Made by a program: the position numbers and the translations under genes | Shown here: positions 22,336 to 33,100 of the stretch, piece by piece | Position numbering within the stretch: the first letter of the stretch is position 1 | Layout of the letters: the number at the start of each line of letters is the position of its first letter | DNA from: Solea solea | Lineage: Eukaryota; Chordata; Actinopteri; Pleuronectiformes; Soleidae | Length of the DNA stretch: 64,000 nucleotides | Assembly: GCF_958295425.1 (NCBI RefSeq) | Contig: NC_081143.1 | Coordinates: 26,620,586-26,684,585 of the forward strand | Reading direction: 5' to 3' | Notes under the pieces: generated by a model | Told to the model about the DNA's origin: nothing | What the model saw: only the letters and a program-made list of their open reading frames with translations | The model's database searches: none

Positions 22336-24048
22336 AAATACAGGCACGTGAATTTTGTACTTTGTTACATTACAACAATGGCAAAGGTCTCTGTATTCTT
22401 TAAACCTTGTATAGTTTCATGTTGTGTACGTCACATATCGTGGTGTAAGAGGGCATGTGAGGACACACAGACGTGACGACAGACGTGCCGCTGTTTTTAA
22501 CTCTTAATTACTGACATTTCTCAAACACTTGACATGTCACATCACTCATGTGCCTCCAAGCTGATGCAAGTGAACTCGCTGTTAGTCGTCCTCCGCTCCA
22601 GAAACAGCGTGACATGTCAAGATGACCTCGATGGACGGGCTAAGTGGAAAAGAAGATGAAGAGTTGGATTTCTCTTTTGATCAAAAAGACACTAAACCAG
22701 AGCGAGGAGGGAGAGAGGAAACTGCATAACTAAGAAGCTGGAAAGCTTTGACTTTTAAAAAGTGACCAAGGCTAGACCTTGGCAAACCATCGAGATGTTT
22801 GGTCCGTGCCCCTTTCAAATTCCCTCTGCACGCAGCAGGACAGCGCTACAACCAAATCAGAGCAACGGAGAAGGTGACATAGTCCGAGCGATGGAAAAGA
22901 GTCCATGTATGGTGTGTTGTGGCAAAGTTTGATGGAGAGATTCCTGTGAGACAACAAATGTTACAGAACCCAACGACGGTTGCAGTTTTTGCGCAAAGAA
23001 CATGAGAATCATGGGCGTGGTTTTACGTTCAGCGAGCGACTTCGAAAAAAAGACGAAACCCGAGAGATTGCTGCACGTTGGGGTGGCACTGGTAGAGGAA
23101 ACGCCGGCCAAGTCGAGCAGGATTTGTCAGCGGCGTCTCACCCTTTCATCGAGACTTGAGCTGGACTTGCCGGCGTGCTGGAGACAAGACAGAGGAGGCC
23201 TCCGTGGTAGAAACCACAACAGGTCATTCAGATGAACAAGACCACGAGCCTACTCCGTAGAGGACACCCAGGGTGCTGAAAAAGTTCTTCCATAACCCTG
23301 GAACAAGTCCTGGAAGAGCTAATATTCCACGCAGCATCACCGAGGTACTGTATGTTTGTTGTATTTACATGTATGACCAACGGTCGCAACTCTGTCAACA
23401 TTATGTTATGCCCCGCCCACCAACTCTATACACAAGTTTGGATTTAGTTTGTAAGCTAACGAGGAGTTTATTGTGCGTCCCGTTATGAGCAGCCAAAAAA
23501 AAAAAAGAGAAAGCTGTGTGTCAGTTAAGTTGTGACTAACACGCTGACAGATCTGATACGAGTCAGACAAAGATGTTCTCCTGCTTCTCAAGATGCCAGA
23601 AACATTTAAAGGACGAGAGAGAAAATGTCAAAAATCACGAGGCTGGAAAACGTTTTTGTTCATGAGGAGAAACTCAGTCCAACACAAAAGCATGGAAGTT
23701 ATTCTTTGTGGTCTCACATTTCGAGTGTGAACTTTTAACATTATGGCAATGAAAGTCGGACAATAAAACCAAACAAAACATCATAACACTTGTGTAAAAC
23801 TGCTGTTTTTAACGAGCTTTAATGCAGAGCTCTTTGCAGAGAATCTCAAACGTTTTATACCACCTGAGAAACTACTGAGCTCCCTCAGTAACACCAACGT
23901 TAAAATACAGTGGTATAAACAGACCGAGCAGATTTATTCTCTCATCATCCTCCTCTTCCTCACATATACTTCACATACCGGTCTAATGAAAATTAGGACA
24001 CAAGCACAAAGACCAGAGGCCGAAACAGAACCTATTGTTTTCCGTCAG
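22336..24048. other. No gene supported
   Basis: 22857-23235 is fairly GC-balanced with overlapping open frames on both strands, but none shows a domain or splice structure I recognise. A poly-A run lies at 23497-23509. The remainder is unremarkable. Confidence 0.45.
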
Positions 24049-24075
24049 ATTATTATTATTATTATTATTATTATT
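24049..24075. repeat. (ATT)9 microsatellite
   Basis: Perfect trinucleotide run of about 27 bp. Confidence 0.95.
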
Positions 24076-24139
24076 CTGTGGCTTTGTGGGTGTTAACGTT
24101 TGGTGAGATTAGGTGAGAACCGAGCCAAAGTTAGGTTCC

Positions 24140-24430
24140 AGGGAATTCCACGAAACTTCCAAGTCAGAATTGAGAAAAGATTAAAGTCAGTTCTGAGGAA
24201 TTCTGACTAAACTTTGACTTCTCAGAATTCCAACTTCCTGACTTTAATTTCATAATTTCGATAATTTTTCCTCAGAATTCCAGACACTGACTTTAATCTC
24301 AGAATTCCGACTTTTTTTTCTTAGAATTCTGACTGTGAATTTAATCTCAGAATTCCAACTTTATTCTCAGAATTCCAATTTAATTCTCAGAATTCTGACT
24401 TTTTTCACAGAATTTCGACTTTCTGACTTT
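24140..24430. repeat. Degenerate tandem array of a palindromic AATTC unit
   Basis: Repeats of roughly 18-22 bp built around tcagaattc(c/t)gactttaa. The core gtcagaattctgac is itself palindromic, so single strands could form many small hairpins. Spacing is irregular. Confidence 0.75.
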
Positions 24431-25374
24431 TATTTAACAATACTCTTTCATTCACACCTGAGCAAAAAGTACTCACATTTTTATTTTATTTTTTTAAAAT
24501 CAGATTGAATTTTTTTGAAATGGCGTCACAGTTCAAATTTCACTCGCTGCGTTTTTAGGAACCAAAATAAAATAAAATAAAAAAACTATCTATTTTGTGA
24601 CTTCTGTAGAATTGTCAGTACTCCCGTTTTTTTTTTTTAATTTAAAGTATGTGATATCAAATGTATTATTTATTTGACTCAACAACTTTTTGTAATTTTG
24701 TAAATTTTGTAAAAGCCTGAAGATGGGATGTATAAACACACACCTCAGGATGTCCATATAAGGAGTTGTGTATTATTGCTGTGAGAACTAAAGATTAAAA
24801 ACAAATCTTCCTAAATTTCCAAATGCAAATTAATCGATAAATTCCCAATATATCACCCAGGGCGATTCTACACAAACACCCAGAGAAAACTGGTGACCGT
24901 GTTGCCTTTCTGCTCAGCCCCCTGCAGCTCAAACACCATCACTCTCCACTGCTGCAGTCGCAGTGGTTTTGTAAGAGTGAAGGCAGCGTGATGCTCATTC
25001 ATGTGCACGCATGTTCATGCAGCGAGAGCGAGACGAGGACTGGTTTGTTCTTATTCATTCACTTCATTGAATAATGATTTTGAATGTCCATGGATGGACG
25101 GGGGACACAGAGGTGTCAACAAGTTATGCAACAGAAAAGCACCCGGTTAGTCCAGTGTGAATCATTATCACACTTCTGTTACATAACTAACATGCAACTG
25201 TCAAATGGCTCTGAATCACAGGAGGAGCCACACTTTAAACTTCTCCTTCAACTACTAAACTCCTAACAAGTCACTTGAAATCGTTTGATTAAAAGACACA
25301 AAATACCACAAACATATCGTCTCAAAGACACGGAAACCCCAATGTCTTCTCTTCAAGCTCTGCAAGTTTCAAGT
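24431..25374. other. No gene seen
   Basis: AT-rich with poly-T/poly-A runs (24480-24500, 24625-24640). No coding evidence. Confidence 0.5.
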
Positions 25375-25857
25375 GATACTAAAATCAAACATAGTAAAAA
25401 AGATTTAAGTAGATGGTTCAACAGATGCATAAAATTGGATTTCTGGCATTTTAGAAATCTGATTGACGGAATTTTATTGTACGCATGACTTCACATTGGA
25501 ATAAGTCATTTTGAAGATTGGGACATTTTTCAACATTTTCTGACATTCTCTGGACCAAATAAGTACTTTATTAATAAAGTACATAATTGGCAGACATATC
25601 TAGACTAAGTTCAGGTTACATTACATTATTTTATTTGTAGGTGCACAGTCACCAACCAATGTACAGCTTCTTTTTGAATAGAGCTGTTAACAATATCTGT
25701 ACATTTAGATTTTTTTTCAAGTGAGCCTTTAGAATCAAAGAAAAGTGGGACTGATTTGGACAAGTGCTGCAACTACCAATTACAGTCATTATTGATGAAT
25801 CTCTCCATTATTTTCTCAACTAATCAACTGTTTCATCCATTAAATCCAGAAAACTGG
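25375..25857 (+). repeat. Local duplication, upstream copy
   Basis: Aligns along its length with 27178-27639: gatactaaaat..agatt, agtagatggttcaacagatg, ggcagacatatctagactaag, cacagtcaccaaccaat, gtgagcctttagaatcaaag, ending ccattaaatccagaaaactg. Same orientation, clearly diverged. Parts resemble family C, but the match extends beyond it. Confidence 0.75.
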
Positions 25858-27068
25858 AAGTTGTTTTTCCCCAAAACCTCAAACTAAAGATGAGCTAAAA
25901 AGTCTTGGGTTTTTATCCACAAAGTTTAAATCAGTGGACTATTTTCTATTTTAAAATAAAAAAAATTAATTAAACCAATTAATCATTATCAAATTAGTGG
26001 AAGATTACCAGTTTTTTTATTAATTACTGCAGATTAGTTTGGAATAAAACAAAACTTCAGAAAGTCACAATTCAAACAACCTTTTGGCAGCAAAATTCTT
26101 CATTTATCTTATTATTTATCATACTTTTCTATGAAATTCTCCCTGTTTTCAAAAGGTGCCAACAGTGTTGTTTTAAGTTTTAATACCAACTCACAATGTC
26201 CCTGGTTTCTTTCTGCTGTGATTAATTTGATGTACGCTGCATATTCACAGCACTAATTTCATCAGCGCAGCAGAGTGGTATCAGCCTCTCACCACCCCGC
26301 TGCTGTGACAAACTCTCTCTTTACCAACAGAAACACTGTTTTTACTCATTAAACATTTCCTCCGGCTTCCAGCTGATTTCATTTCTTTCTCCGTCCTTGT
26401 TAAATTACCACCTGCAAAACTCTTAACTAAACATTTTCTTGCTCTGATGTGACACATTCATCCTCTGTCTTACTCTGATTATATTATATTTACCCGTCTC
26501 ACTCTCATCAAACTCGGCAAAGTGGATACATTTCCGTCTTAATTTCAACAAAGTTTGACTGGTGAGAAAGTTACTCAGCAACTTTCTGTCTTAAAGTTGT
26601 CATTACAGAGTTAACGGTGAGATAGAAAAATGGCACCATCCAATGTTTACACTGGAATCCATTAATTATTCCTTCTGCTCCTCTTCATCACTGGGCCTGG
26701 GTTTTTTTGTGGAAAAATGCTGACTTCATGTAAGAACTGGTGCTTTTTTTCCCTCAATCTATAGTTAATCTCTTCTTCTGGCCACCAATTCCCCCAACGC
26801 ACCAATCCCCGTCTGTTTGAACTAGCACATTAGCACCAATTTAATCAATATTTTTTTATTGCAAGAAAGACAGACAGACAGGGCATCAACATGTTGCTTC
26901 CTCATAATCCCTTCAAAAACATAAGTCTCAAGGATGTGGTATTTGCTATTTGAGACGTGTAGTTAAGCCTGGGTGATGAACCCAACAGAGTCTGCTAGCA
27001 ATTTGATTTCAGACAAGTTTGGCAAGGACAACAGTTTTGGCCACCTTCTAAATCTCTTAAAAAAAATA
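25858..27068. other. No gene seen between the two duplicate copies
   Basis: AT-rich unique sequence with short poly-T runs. 26240-26330 (catcagcgcagcagagtgg) is a more GC-balanced island of unknown meaning. Confidence 0.5.
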
Positions 27069-27137
27069 TTTAACAATCACTAATGGGACTCTATCCCCTG
27101 GCACGCTACAGCAGGCTTAACACTTTGACGACAAAGT
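27069..27137 (+). repeat. Short direct repeat flanking the duplicated segment (left)
   Basis: The segment tttaacaatcactaatggga ... gcaggcttaacac ... tgacgacaaag occurs here and again at 27646-27699, on the two sides of the downstream duplicate. Confidence 0.75.
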
Positions 27138-27177
27138 GAGAGAATGGAATATATATAATCAAACAAACAACTTGAAT

Positions 27178-27639
27178 TATACTAAAAAGATTTGAGTAGA
27201 TGGTTTAACAGATGACTAGAATTGGATTTATGGCATTTCAGAAATCTGGCCGACTGCATTTTATTCCCGACATGTGTTCTCGCAAGTAAGACATTAGAAA
27301 ATGGCGTAATTTCTGAGATTGGGAAACACCAAATAACATTTTCTGGACCAAATAAGTACTAGTATTAAAGTAAATAATTGGCAGGCATATCTAGACTAAG
27401 TACAGGTTCATTCATTTAGCAGCTTTTCAATCAATGGAACATGATATTTTCTTTTATCACCACAATCACAATCACCAACCAACCAATTTAGAATGGAGCT
27501 GTTAAAAATATGTATAATTTGAATTTTTCAAGTGAGCCTATAGAATCAAAGAAAAGAGGGACTTATTGTCATTATTGATTCATCTTTCCATTATTTTCTC
27601 AACTAATCAATTGGTTCCTCCATTAAATCCAGAAAACTG
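27178..27639 (+). repeat. Local duplication, downstream copy
   Basis: Counterpart of 25375-25857, bracketed by the direct repeats at 27069-27137 and 27646-27699. The bracketing suggests insertion of a copied segment or an unequal-exchange product. Confidence 0.75.
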
Positions 27640-27645
27640 TTTAAT

Positions 27646-27699
27646 TTTAACAATCACTAATGGGACGCTAAAGGCAGGCTTAACACGATGACGACAAAG
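27646..27699 (+). repeat. Short direct repeat flanking the duplicated segment (right)
   Basis: Matches 27069-27137 with a small internal deletion (tttaacaatcactaatggga, aaggcaggcttaacacg, tgacgacaaag). Confidence 0.75.
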
Positions 27700-27702
27700 A
27701 AG

Positions 27703-28311
27703 TCCACCGGGAATCACAGGGTACCTCACGATACATGTTCCATGCCACGATACCAAAAATATCATGATACAACAATTCTCATCTCTCACTCACTCACTCA
27801 TCTTCTACCACTTAATCCTCCACATGAAGGGGTGAAAGGCAGGGTCACACCCTGGACAGATCGCCTACGGTCAATTTAGAGTGTCCAATTTGCCTCATCC
27901 CCAAATCTGCATGTTTTCTGACTGTGGGAGGAACCATGAGAACCCGGAGAAATACGATGGTTTGATAATCAACAAATTGCAAGACAATCATGTAGCGATA
28001 GATCACAATATCTGTCCAACTGAAGAAAACAAAACGTTAACGTGAAAAGTCGTCCATGTATTGAACATGGATGGAGCTTAACGTAGCTTTCTCCACCATT
28101 ATCCCGCTGTAAACTCCCTCTTCTTTCAGCCAGGTAACTTCCACCCAAGTTCTCATTCATTTGTGCAGCGCCAACGTGAGGAGACATGAAGTAGCGACGC
28201 CCCAACGGGTGAAACTGGCAGGGACTGTTTACTTTAGAGGTGTATCGTGATCGTATCGCACGAGGAGGGACGACGATATATCACCAAATTGATATTTTTG
28301 ACCAACCCCTA
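27703..28311 (-). mobile_element. Family F non-autonomous DNA element with nested SINE
   Basis: Reverse orientation relative to 10792-11508. One end is gggaatcacagggtacctca and the other attgatatttttgaccaacc. Internal phrases (gaagaaaacaaaacgttaac, ttatcccgctgtaaa, cgtgaggagacatgaagtag) match the copy at 53.9 kb. A SINE interrupts it at 27783-27957. Confidence 0.72.
27783..27957 (-). mobile_element. SINE fragment (body and tail), inserted in an F element
   Basis: Complement of the SINE body seen at 35713-36052. It starts at the tail (actcactcactcatcttcta), then gggtcacaccctggacag, tacggtcaatttagagtgtc and aaatctgcatgttttctgac. The tRNA-derived head is missing, and the tgtttgtctctat segment is deleted. 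Confidence 0.8.
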
Positions 28312-29649
28312 CTTCCTAGGCTTCAACCTAGACTACATCCATATCAATCTGGAAAAAGAACGAGATGCAGTCTGGAATAAAAAAAAGAAAAAGAAATCGC
28401 CCCAAAATGACCACAAAATTCAAAATGGACGACTTTGCGTTAGATTTAAAACAAGTCTCCAATAATTTATACAACTGGTCACAGACTTTCAGAACAACAT
28501 GTTCCATGGGCAAACAATAGAATACAAACGTTTTAATTCTTCCTGAATTTCAGGCAAACTTTCAAGAGTTTTCATCGATGTTCAAGCCCCAAAAAAACAA
28601 ACAATACATCAGTGAAAGCAGCGGCTCTGTGATCTCGTTGACATGTCGACATGTCGGGTGTATACAAGTCTTGAAGCGACCCTGTAATTTATGATACTCG
28701 CCTCCTTCCATGCTACAGCTGTGTGATCATTATTTAAATGAGGCTAAATGTTGTAATCCTGATTTAAATGCCGCTCCATGTTAAGTCCTAATTATTATTC
28801 GTTGAGGTTGCAGGCCCGATCGCCTCCTCATTGTTCATCACGTCACGTTTGCAGCAGTGGAGCAGCGAGCGCACCTTCATCAAAGATCATCGCGGCTTCC
28901 TGTGTCTGGATGAGTTTGAATTGCAGTGCGATGGCGGAGCTCGCAGGGTGATTCAATTTGGGTATAATCAGATAACGGCGTCTGAATTCAGAGAGGTGCA
29001 GCACTCTCATCCCATTGATACGGGGGAAGTATCGGAATGGAAAAAAAGGGAACGGTGTAAGTGAAGGACCTGGAGTGATCCAGGATGAGGACCTGAAATC
29101 AGATTTGCTACGAGAGAGAAAGAGGGGAGGGAGGGAGTCGAGACACAACTTTGGAGTGAAGTGCTGAATCAGATGAGGAAGAGAAGGAGAGGTGAAAACA
29201 GGCAGGAGGGGACAACTGTTTACTCTCTTGATCGCCTTTATTTTTTTCCAGATGATTCCCAATTGTACTTGGATGCATTTACATTCATGACAGTTGAGCG
29301 GATTAAATCAAGTTGTAAAGAGTAAACACAAGGGTTATACAGAAGAAGGTACTGCTGATGAATCTAAACAATTCACAGGTTTACATTTTCAATTTGATTC
29401 AATTTGATTTCCTTAACAATTTTACTTGTTTATAAAAAAGATTTTGACAGGACTGATGCTGCATAGTATAAAAGTATAAAATGTGGGTCTCTAATCAGTG
29501 TGCGTCAGCAAAGATAATACATTATATTCATGCACTTGTTATTTAGTATGACCACACAGTGCAACTCTACAGTAGACGATAATTCAATCGCTAAACTCGG
29601 GCTGAATAGATGACTAAACTAATCACTAATTAAAACCAGTTTCTGTGAT
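28312..29649. other. No gene supported; candidate non-coding element inside
   Basis: A 139-codon open frame runs on the minus strand (28843-29262), but it is low-complexity (Ser/Pro/Phe-rich) and lacks recognisable features. A-rich tract at 28377-28393. Confidence 0.5.
28790..29010. other. Candidate conserved non-coding element
   Basis: Repeat-free, balanced composition with attaattattcgttgaggt-like AT cores and GC-rich words (gatcgcctcctcattgttca, gcgatggcggagctcgc). It stands out from the AT-rich surroundings. The suggestion is based on texture only. Confidence 0.25.
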
Positions 29650-29780
29650 TTTTTCAGCTTATTAAAAGTGAATATTTTCTTTTTTTCTTTGCTCCATATA
29701 ACAAAGAAATCATTCAAACTGAATCATTTTGGTTTGTGGACAAAAACAAGACATCTGAGAACATCGTCATTTCCAGGTTT
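29650..29780 (+). repeat. Family C element, partial
   Basis: Matches the family consensus closely (gtgaatattttcttttt, tttgctccatataacaaag, aactgaatcattttggtttg, aacatcgtcatttccagg). Its right half is replaced by B-family sequence. Confidence 0.7.
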
Positions 29781-29924
29781 GTGTCAGTGAGATACGTATC
29801 GTGACGTTGTACCGGTACACCAACAACACCACAGCGGATCACGACGGAGGACATCCAGCAGTTAATTTTTTTTCTGCTCAGTATGTAGCCGTTCAAACAA
29901 GATACCAAACTTTTTGTGAGGGAC

Positions 29925-30040
29925 TGGCACTTATTTGTCGCCCAATCTGCTGATTGTCATGAGTCTAGCTCTACCCATATCGTACCGTATCATCACTCTG
30001 GTACCCCAAGGGAAGAGCCATAAAAATCAAATGGTTGTGG
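29925..30040 (+). repeat. Family B fragment
   Basis: cgcccaatctgctgattgtc, gagtctagctctacccatat and actctggtaccccaaggga match 38515-38590. Confidence 0.65.
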
Positions 30041-31191
30041 CCGCTTATTTTGTATGTTCCACTCAGCAGGAACACCCCTTACCCTACAATCCCCATTGTA
30101 GGGTATGGGGACATTTTAAAGTAATTAAATCCATTCAAATAAAAAATATACAACCTAGAAGCACAATGGACTATCTAAAGACATTGTCGTGTGGTTCAGC
30201 AGAGGGCGCTGTGGCCTTGGATCCATTTTGAATACTCTCTCGACCCCCACATCCACCAAGCAGCGGGTGGAAGTATTTCAGTATTTCTATACTTCGTAAT
30301 AATGTCACGTTTGTATGTATGTTTACAGGCAAGGAGAGGGATCCAAACATCTGCTAAGGAATACCGTATTGTGTGATACACATTTGAACTTTTAACAAAA
30401 ATTACAGCCTACATGACTCACTTCAGTGAAAGAGACGAACATGACAAGGATAATATGACAACTTTATTCCCTGTAGACAGGAAATTAATGCGAGTGTTCA
30501 TTACAGAGTGTGTGTGTATAAAGAGTGACTCATCTCCTAACATTAATCACCCTGTCCTGGAGGGGGAGCTGCAGCATCCTGCGGAGACCAAATGTCTCCT
30601 CATCAGCAGCTGTCTGTCAAGACTTTCCCCTCACACAACCTCTGTAAAACACCTTGATTATATCCATCAAGGCCACGAGAAACAAACTCCTCTTAAAAGG
30701 TGTGCTCTTAAGTGTTGGCTCCATTGCCATTTATCACTGTGTCACTTCCCGGGACTGGGCGACCTTTTCGAGGCACCATAAGCATTCAGGATGCAATTAA
30801 AATACAGACTGTTGGAGTTAAAGTGCAGTCGGAACCTCCCTGGCTTGTACACATTGGGCCACATTCATTGTGTAGTGATGGCCAACAACAAGACGCTAGT
30901 TTTAAGTGTTGAAAGTTTTCCAATTACTACCATGACACAGCAATTCTGTCACAAAGAGTAGACGTCAAGCGTTAGCGGATTTACGGATCGATTAACAATA
31001 GTTTGAAAGCAAGCTGTGAATAAAAATAATCAATGCCGCTCTATGAACGAGGTTCAGCGATAATATCGCACGTCACCTGAAAATACCTTTAATATTACAT
31101 ACACTGCCAATGACCTAATTAGTACTTCATGTATTACCACAAGGTGGCAGCAGAACCAAGCGTTTAGTTAGTGGACTGTATGTGTGTTTGC
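30041..31191. other. No gene supported
   Basis: 30490-30720 is repeat-free and balanced, with a 122-codon open frame on the plus strand (30413-30781) that has no recognisable domain. 30200-30215 carries cagagggcgctgtgg, a phrase frequent in fish repeats. Confidence 0.45.
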
Positions 31192-31377
31192 AGTAGTGAT
31201 GAAATTCATGGTGATCCTTGTATCGTCGTCCTTCCTCGTCAGTATACGCCAGTTTTGAGTTCTACAATTGCCTTGCAATATGTTGATTATCACAGAATTA
31301 TATAATTAGTATCACGGACCGTGTATCGCGCATCATATCGCGAGGTGCCCTGAGATTCCTACCTCTATTCCTTGAAT
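31192..31377 (+). mobile_element. Family F fragment
   Basis: Contains cttgtatcgtcgtcctt, caatatgttgattatcac, tatcacggaccgtgtatcgc and ends gagattcctacctcta, matching the right end of the F element at 10792-11508. Confidence 0.6.
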
Positions 31378-32689
31378 GCTCGACATGCTGTGGACCCAGC
31401 ATTACTCACACTAGCTCTCATGCCCTAAGGTTCTCTTGCTCTTTCACTTCATTTTTGAGCATATTTTTTAAAGCCTTACCGTTCACGACAACTCACCAAA
31501 CTTCATCAGAACCTGCGAAAATTGCCATGTGTTTGAGTTTTAGCGCGACCCAATGAATTTTGCAGGAATTGCAGTTAAAAAGACATTCACACATTTTGTG
31601 TTCCCACTAGCCTCGCAGCAGGCATCCAAAGCCTGCTGCGACATTTGTGCCACCTACGGGCTACAGGAAGTACATCTTCAGTAACAAAAATTGTTTGATA
31701 TACGTATATGGCTATATTTGTGATACTCTGACCTCTCAACATTTTGTAGCCTAGCGTTTGTTTGTTTTTTTTGTTGGTTTTCTTGAAATAGATAACAAAT
31801 TAGCCAAACACATTGATTGGTTGACCTTCGATAGCAAAATAAAGGAAAAATAATCATGTGTACATGTATTTATTTACTACTTCACTGAAGACTGTCAACA
31901 GGGGGGAAGAAAATAAAATAAAATCCAAGTCTGAACATGTGACGTTTACATGCGCACATGTCCACTGTGTGATCAGCAGGGTTGCAGCTGAATAACAAGT
32001 GGGGTTTTTCATCTTTTCAGGTGACTAATCAAATTGCCAGATGAAGAAAAATACAAAGAAAATGATGTGACAGCGGCAGCAGCCACTTGTCGTCAGAGAC
32101 AGGAAATAGAAAAACTCAGCCTGTGTCCTCAATCAGCGTGTGAGTAGCACCGGGCTTGTTTAGATGTGAAGTGAAGGAACAGAGGGACAAATGAAAGACA
32201 AGTGGAAAACTAAAGGAAATCAGAGGGAGTAGAAAGATTAGAGGAAGTGCTTCAAAGCCTTGTCTCCTCAGCGCAGACCATCAGCTGTCCTCTAATGTTT
32301 CCTTTTTTTTCCACCTGAGCCGAGCTGATCTAAAATATCAAGGGTCAGAATTGCCAGTATTAATCAGTGCACAGGCTCTGTCACATCAAACGCACTTTAT
32401 TGAACATCTTTTTCAGCTGGATTTAGTTAGCCGTCCTCTGATTTCAGGCTGCCCACTGATAAAGGTTTATGTTCTAAATATCAGTGTATGGTGAAGCCAA
32501 TTAATGTTATTTGTACAATGTAGTGTTTTTAATTTTTGAACAGTTAAAATGACTCTGGTGAGATTGTCCAATTACTACAAATAACTTTTTTTCTCCAAGA
32601 AATGACCATTAAACATATTTTTCAGATGGAGATAAAAGTAAAAATCGGCTACATATATTGGCTAAAAAAAAATTGGCTGCCTTAGTACT
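31378..32689. other. No gene seen
   Basis: Unique or low-copy sequence. No recognisable exon. Confidence 0.5.
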
Positions 32690-33100
32690 AATACTCTGGT
32701 AAATGGAATGGTTGGGGCAGTGTATTTTGGTACTATTCCTTATGGAAACGCAAAAGAATACGTACTGTACCGAACCTAACTGTAGGTACGGAACTAGACC
32801 AGCTTCAACCACGACAACTTTACTCCCTCTCAATCGGTGTAAATATCCCATGGAAGTCGATGCAAACCTCATAATTCTCGTACAAATATTGTTTTGTTAA
32901 GACAAACGGCCACAAACCAAGCAGGTGAGAAAGAGACAGTGGATGTCCTCCATTGTCGTTTTGCGTTCAATGTCGTTGTATCGGTAGGACGTCAAACCAC
33001 ACGGTCATTGGGCACCACCCACACCCCGCCTAGACCCAGGACTTTACCATTCCAAACCATATCGTACTGCACCAAACCAAACTGCACACACTCCTGACAC
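32690..33100 (+). mobile_element. Family B element
   Basis: Carries tggaatggttggggcagtgt, ttttggtactattccttatg, gtactgtaccgaacctaac, the internal cggccacaaaccaagcagg, and an end rich in accatatcgtactgcacc. Related copies lie at 38.4, 39.8 and 60.2 kb. It is rearranged relative to the compact copy at 38378-38697. Confidence 0.6.

Noticed and set aside
22857..23235. Overlapping open frames on both strands in a GC-balanced stretch
   Set aside because: Looked for raptor's preceding exon and other known proteins; nothing matched.
28843..29262. 139-codon open frame on the minus strand
   Set aside because: Ser/Pro/Phe-rich, no domain, no splice context; consistent with chance in a C/T-rich strand.
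30413..30781. 122-codon plus-strand frame
   Set aside because: No domain or splice pattern; the balanced base composition may instead reflect non-coding constraint.
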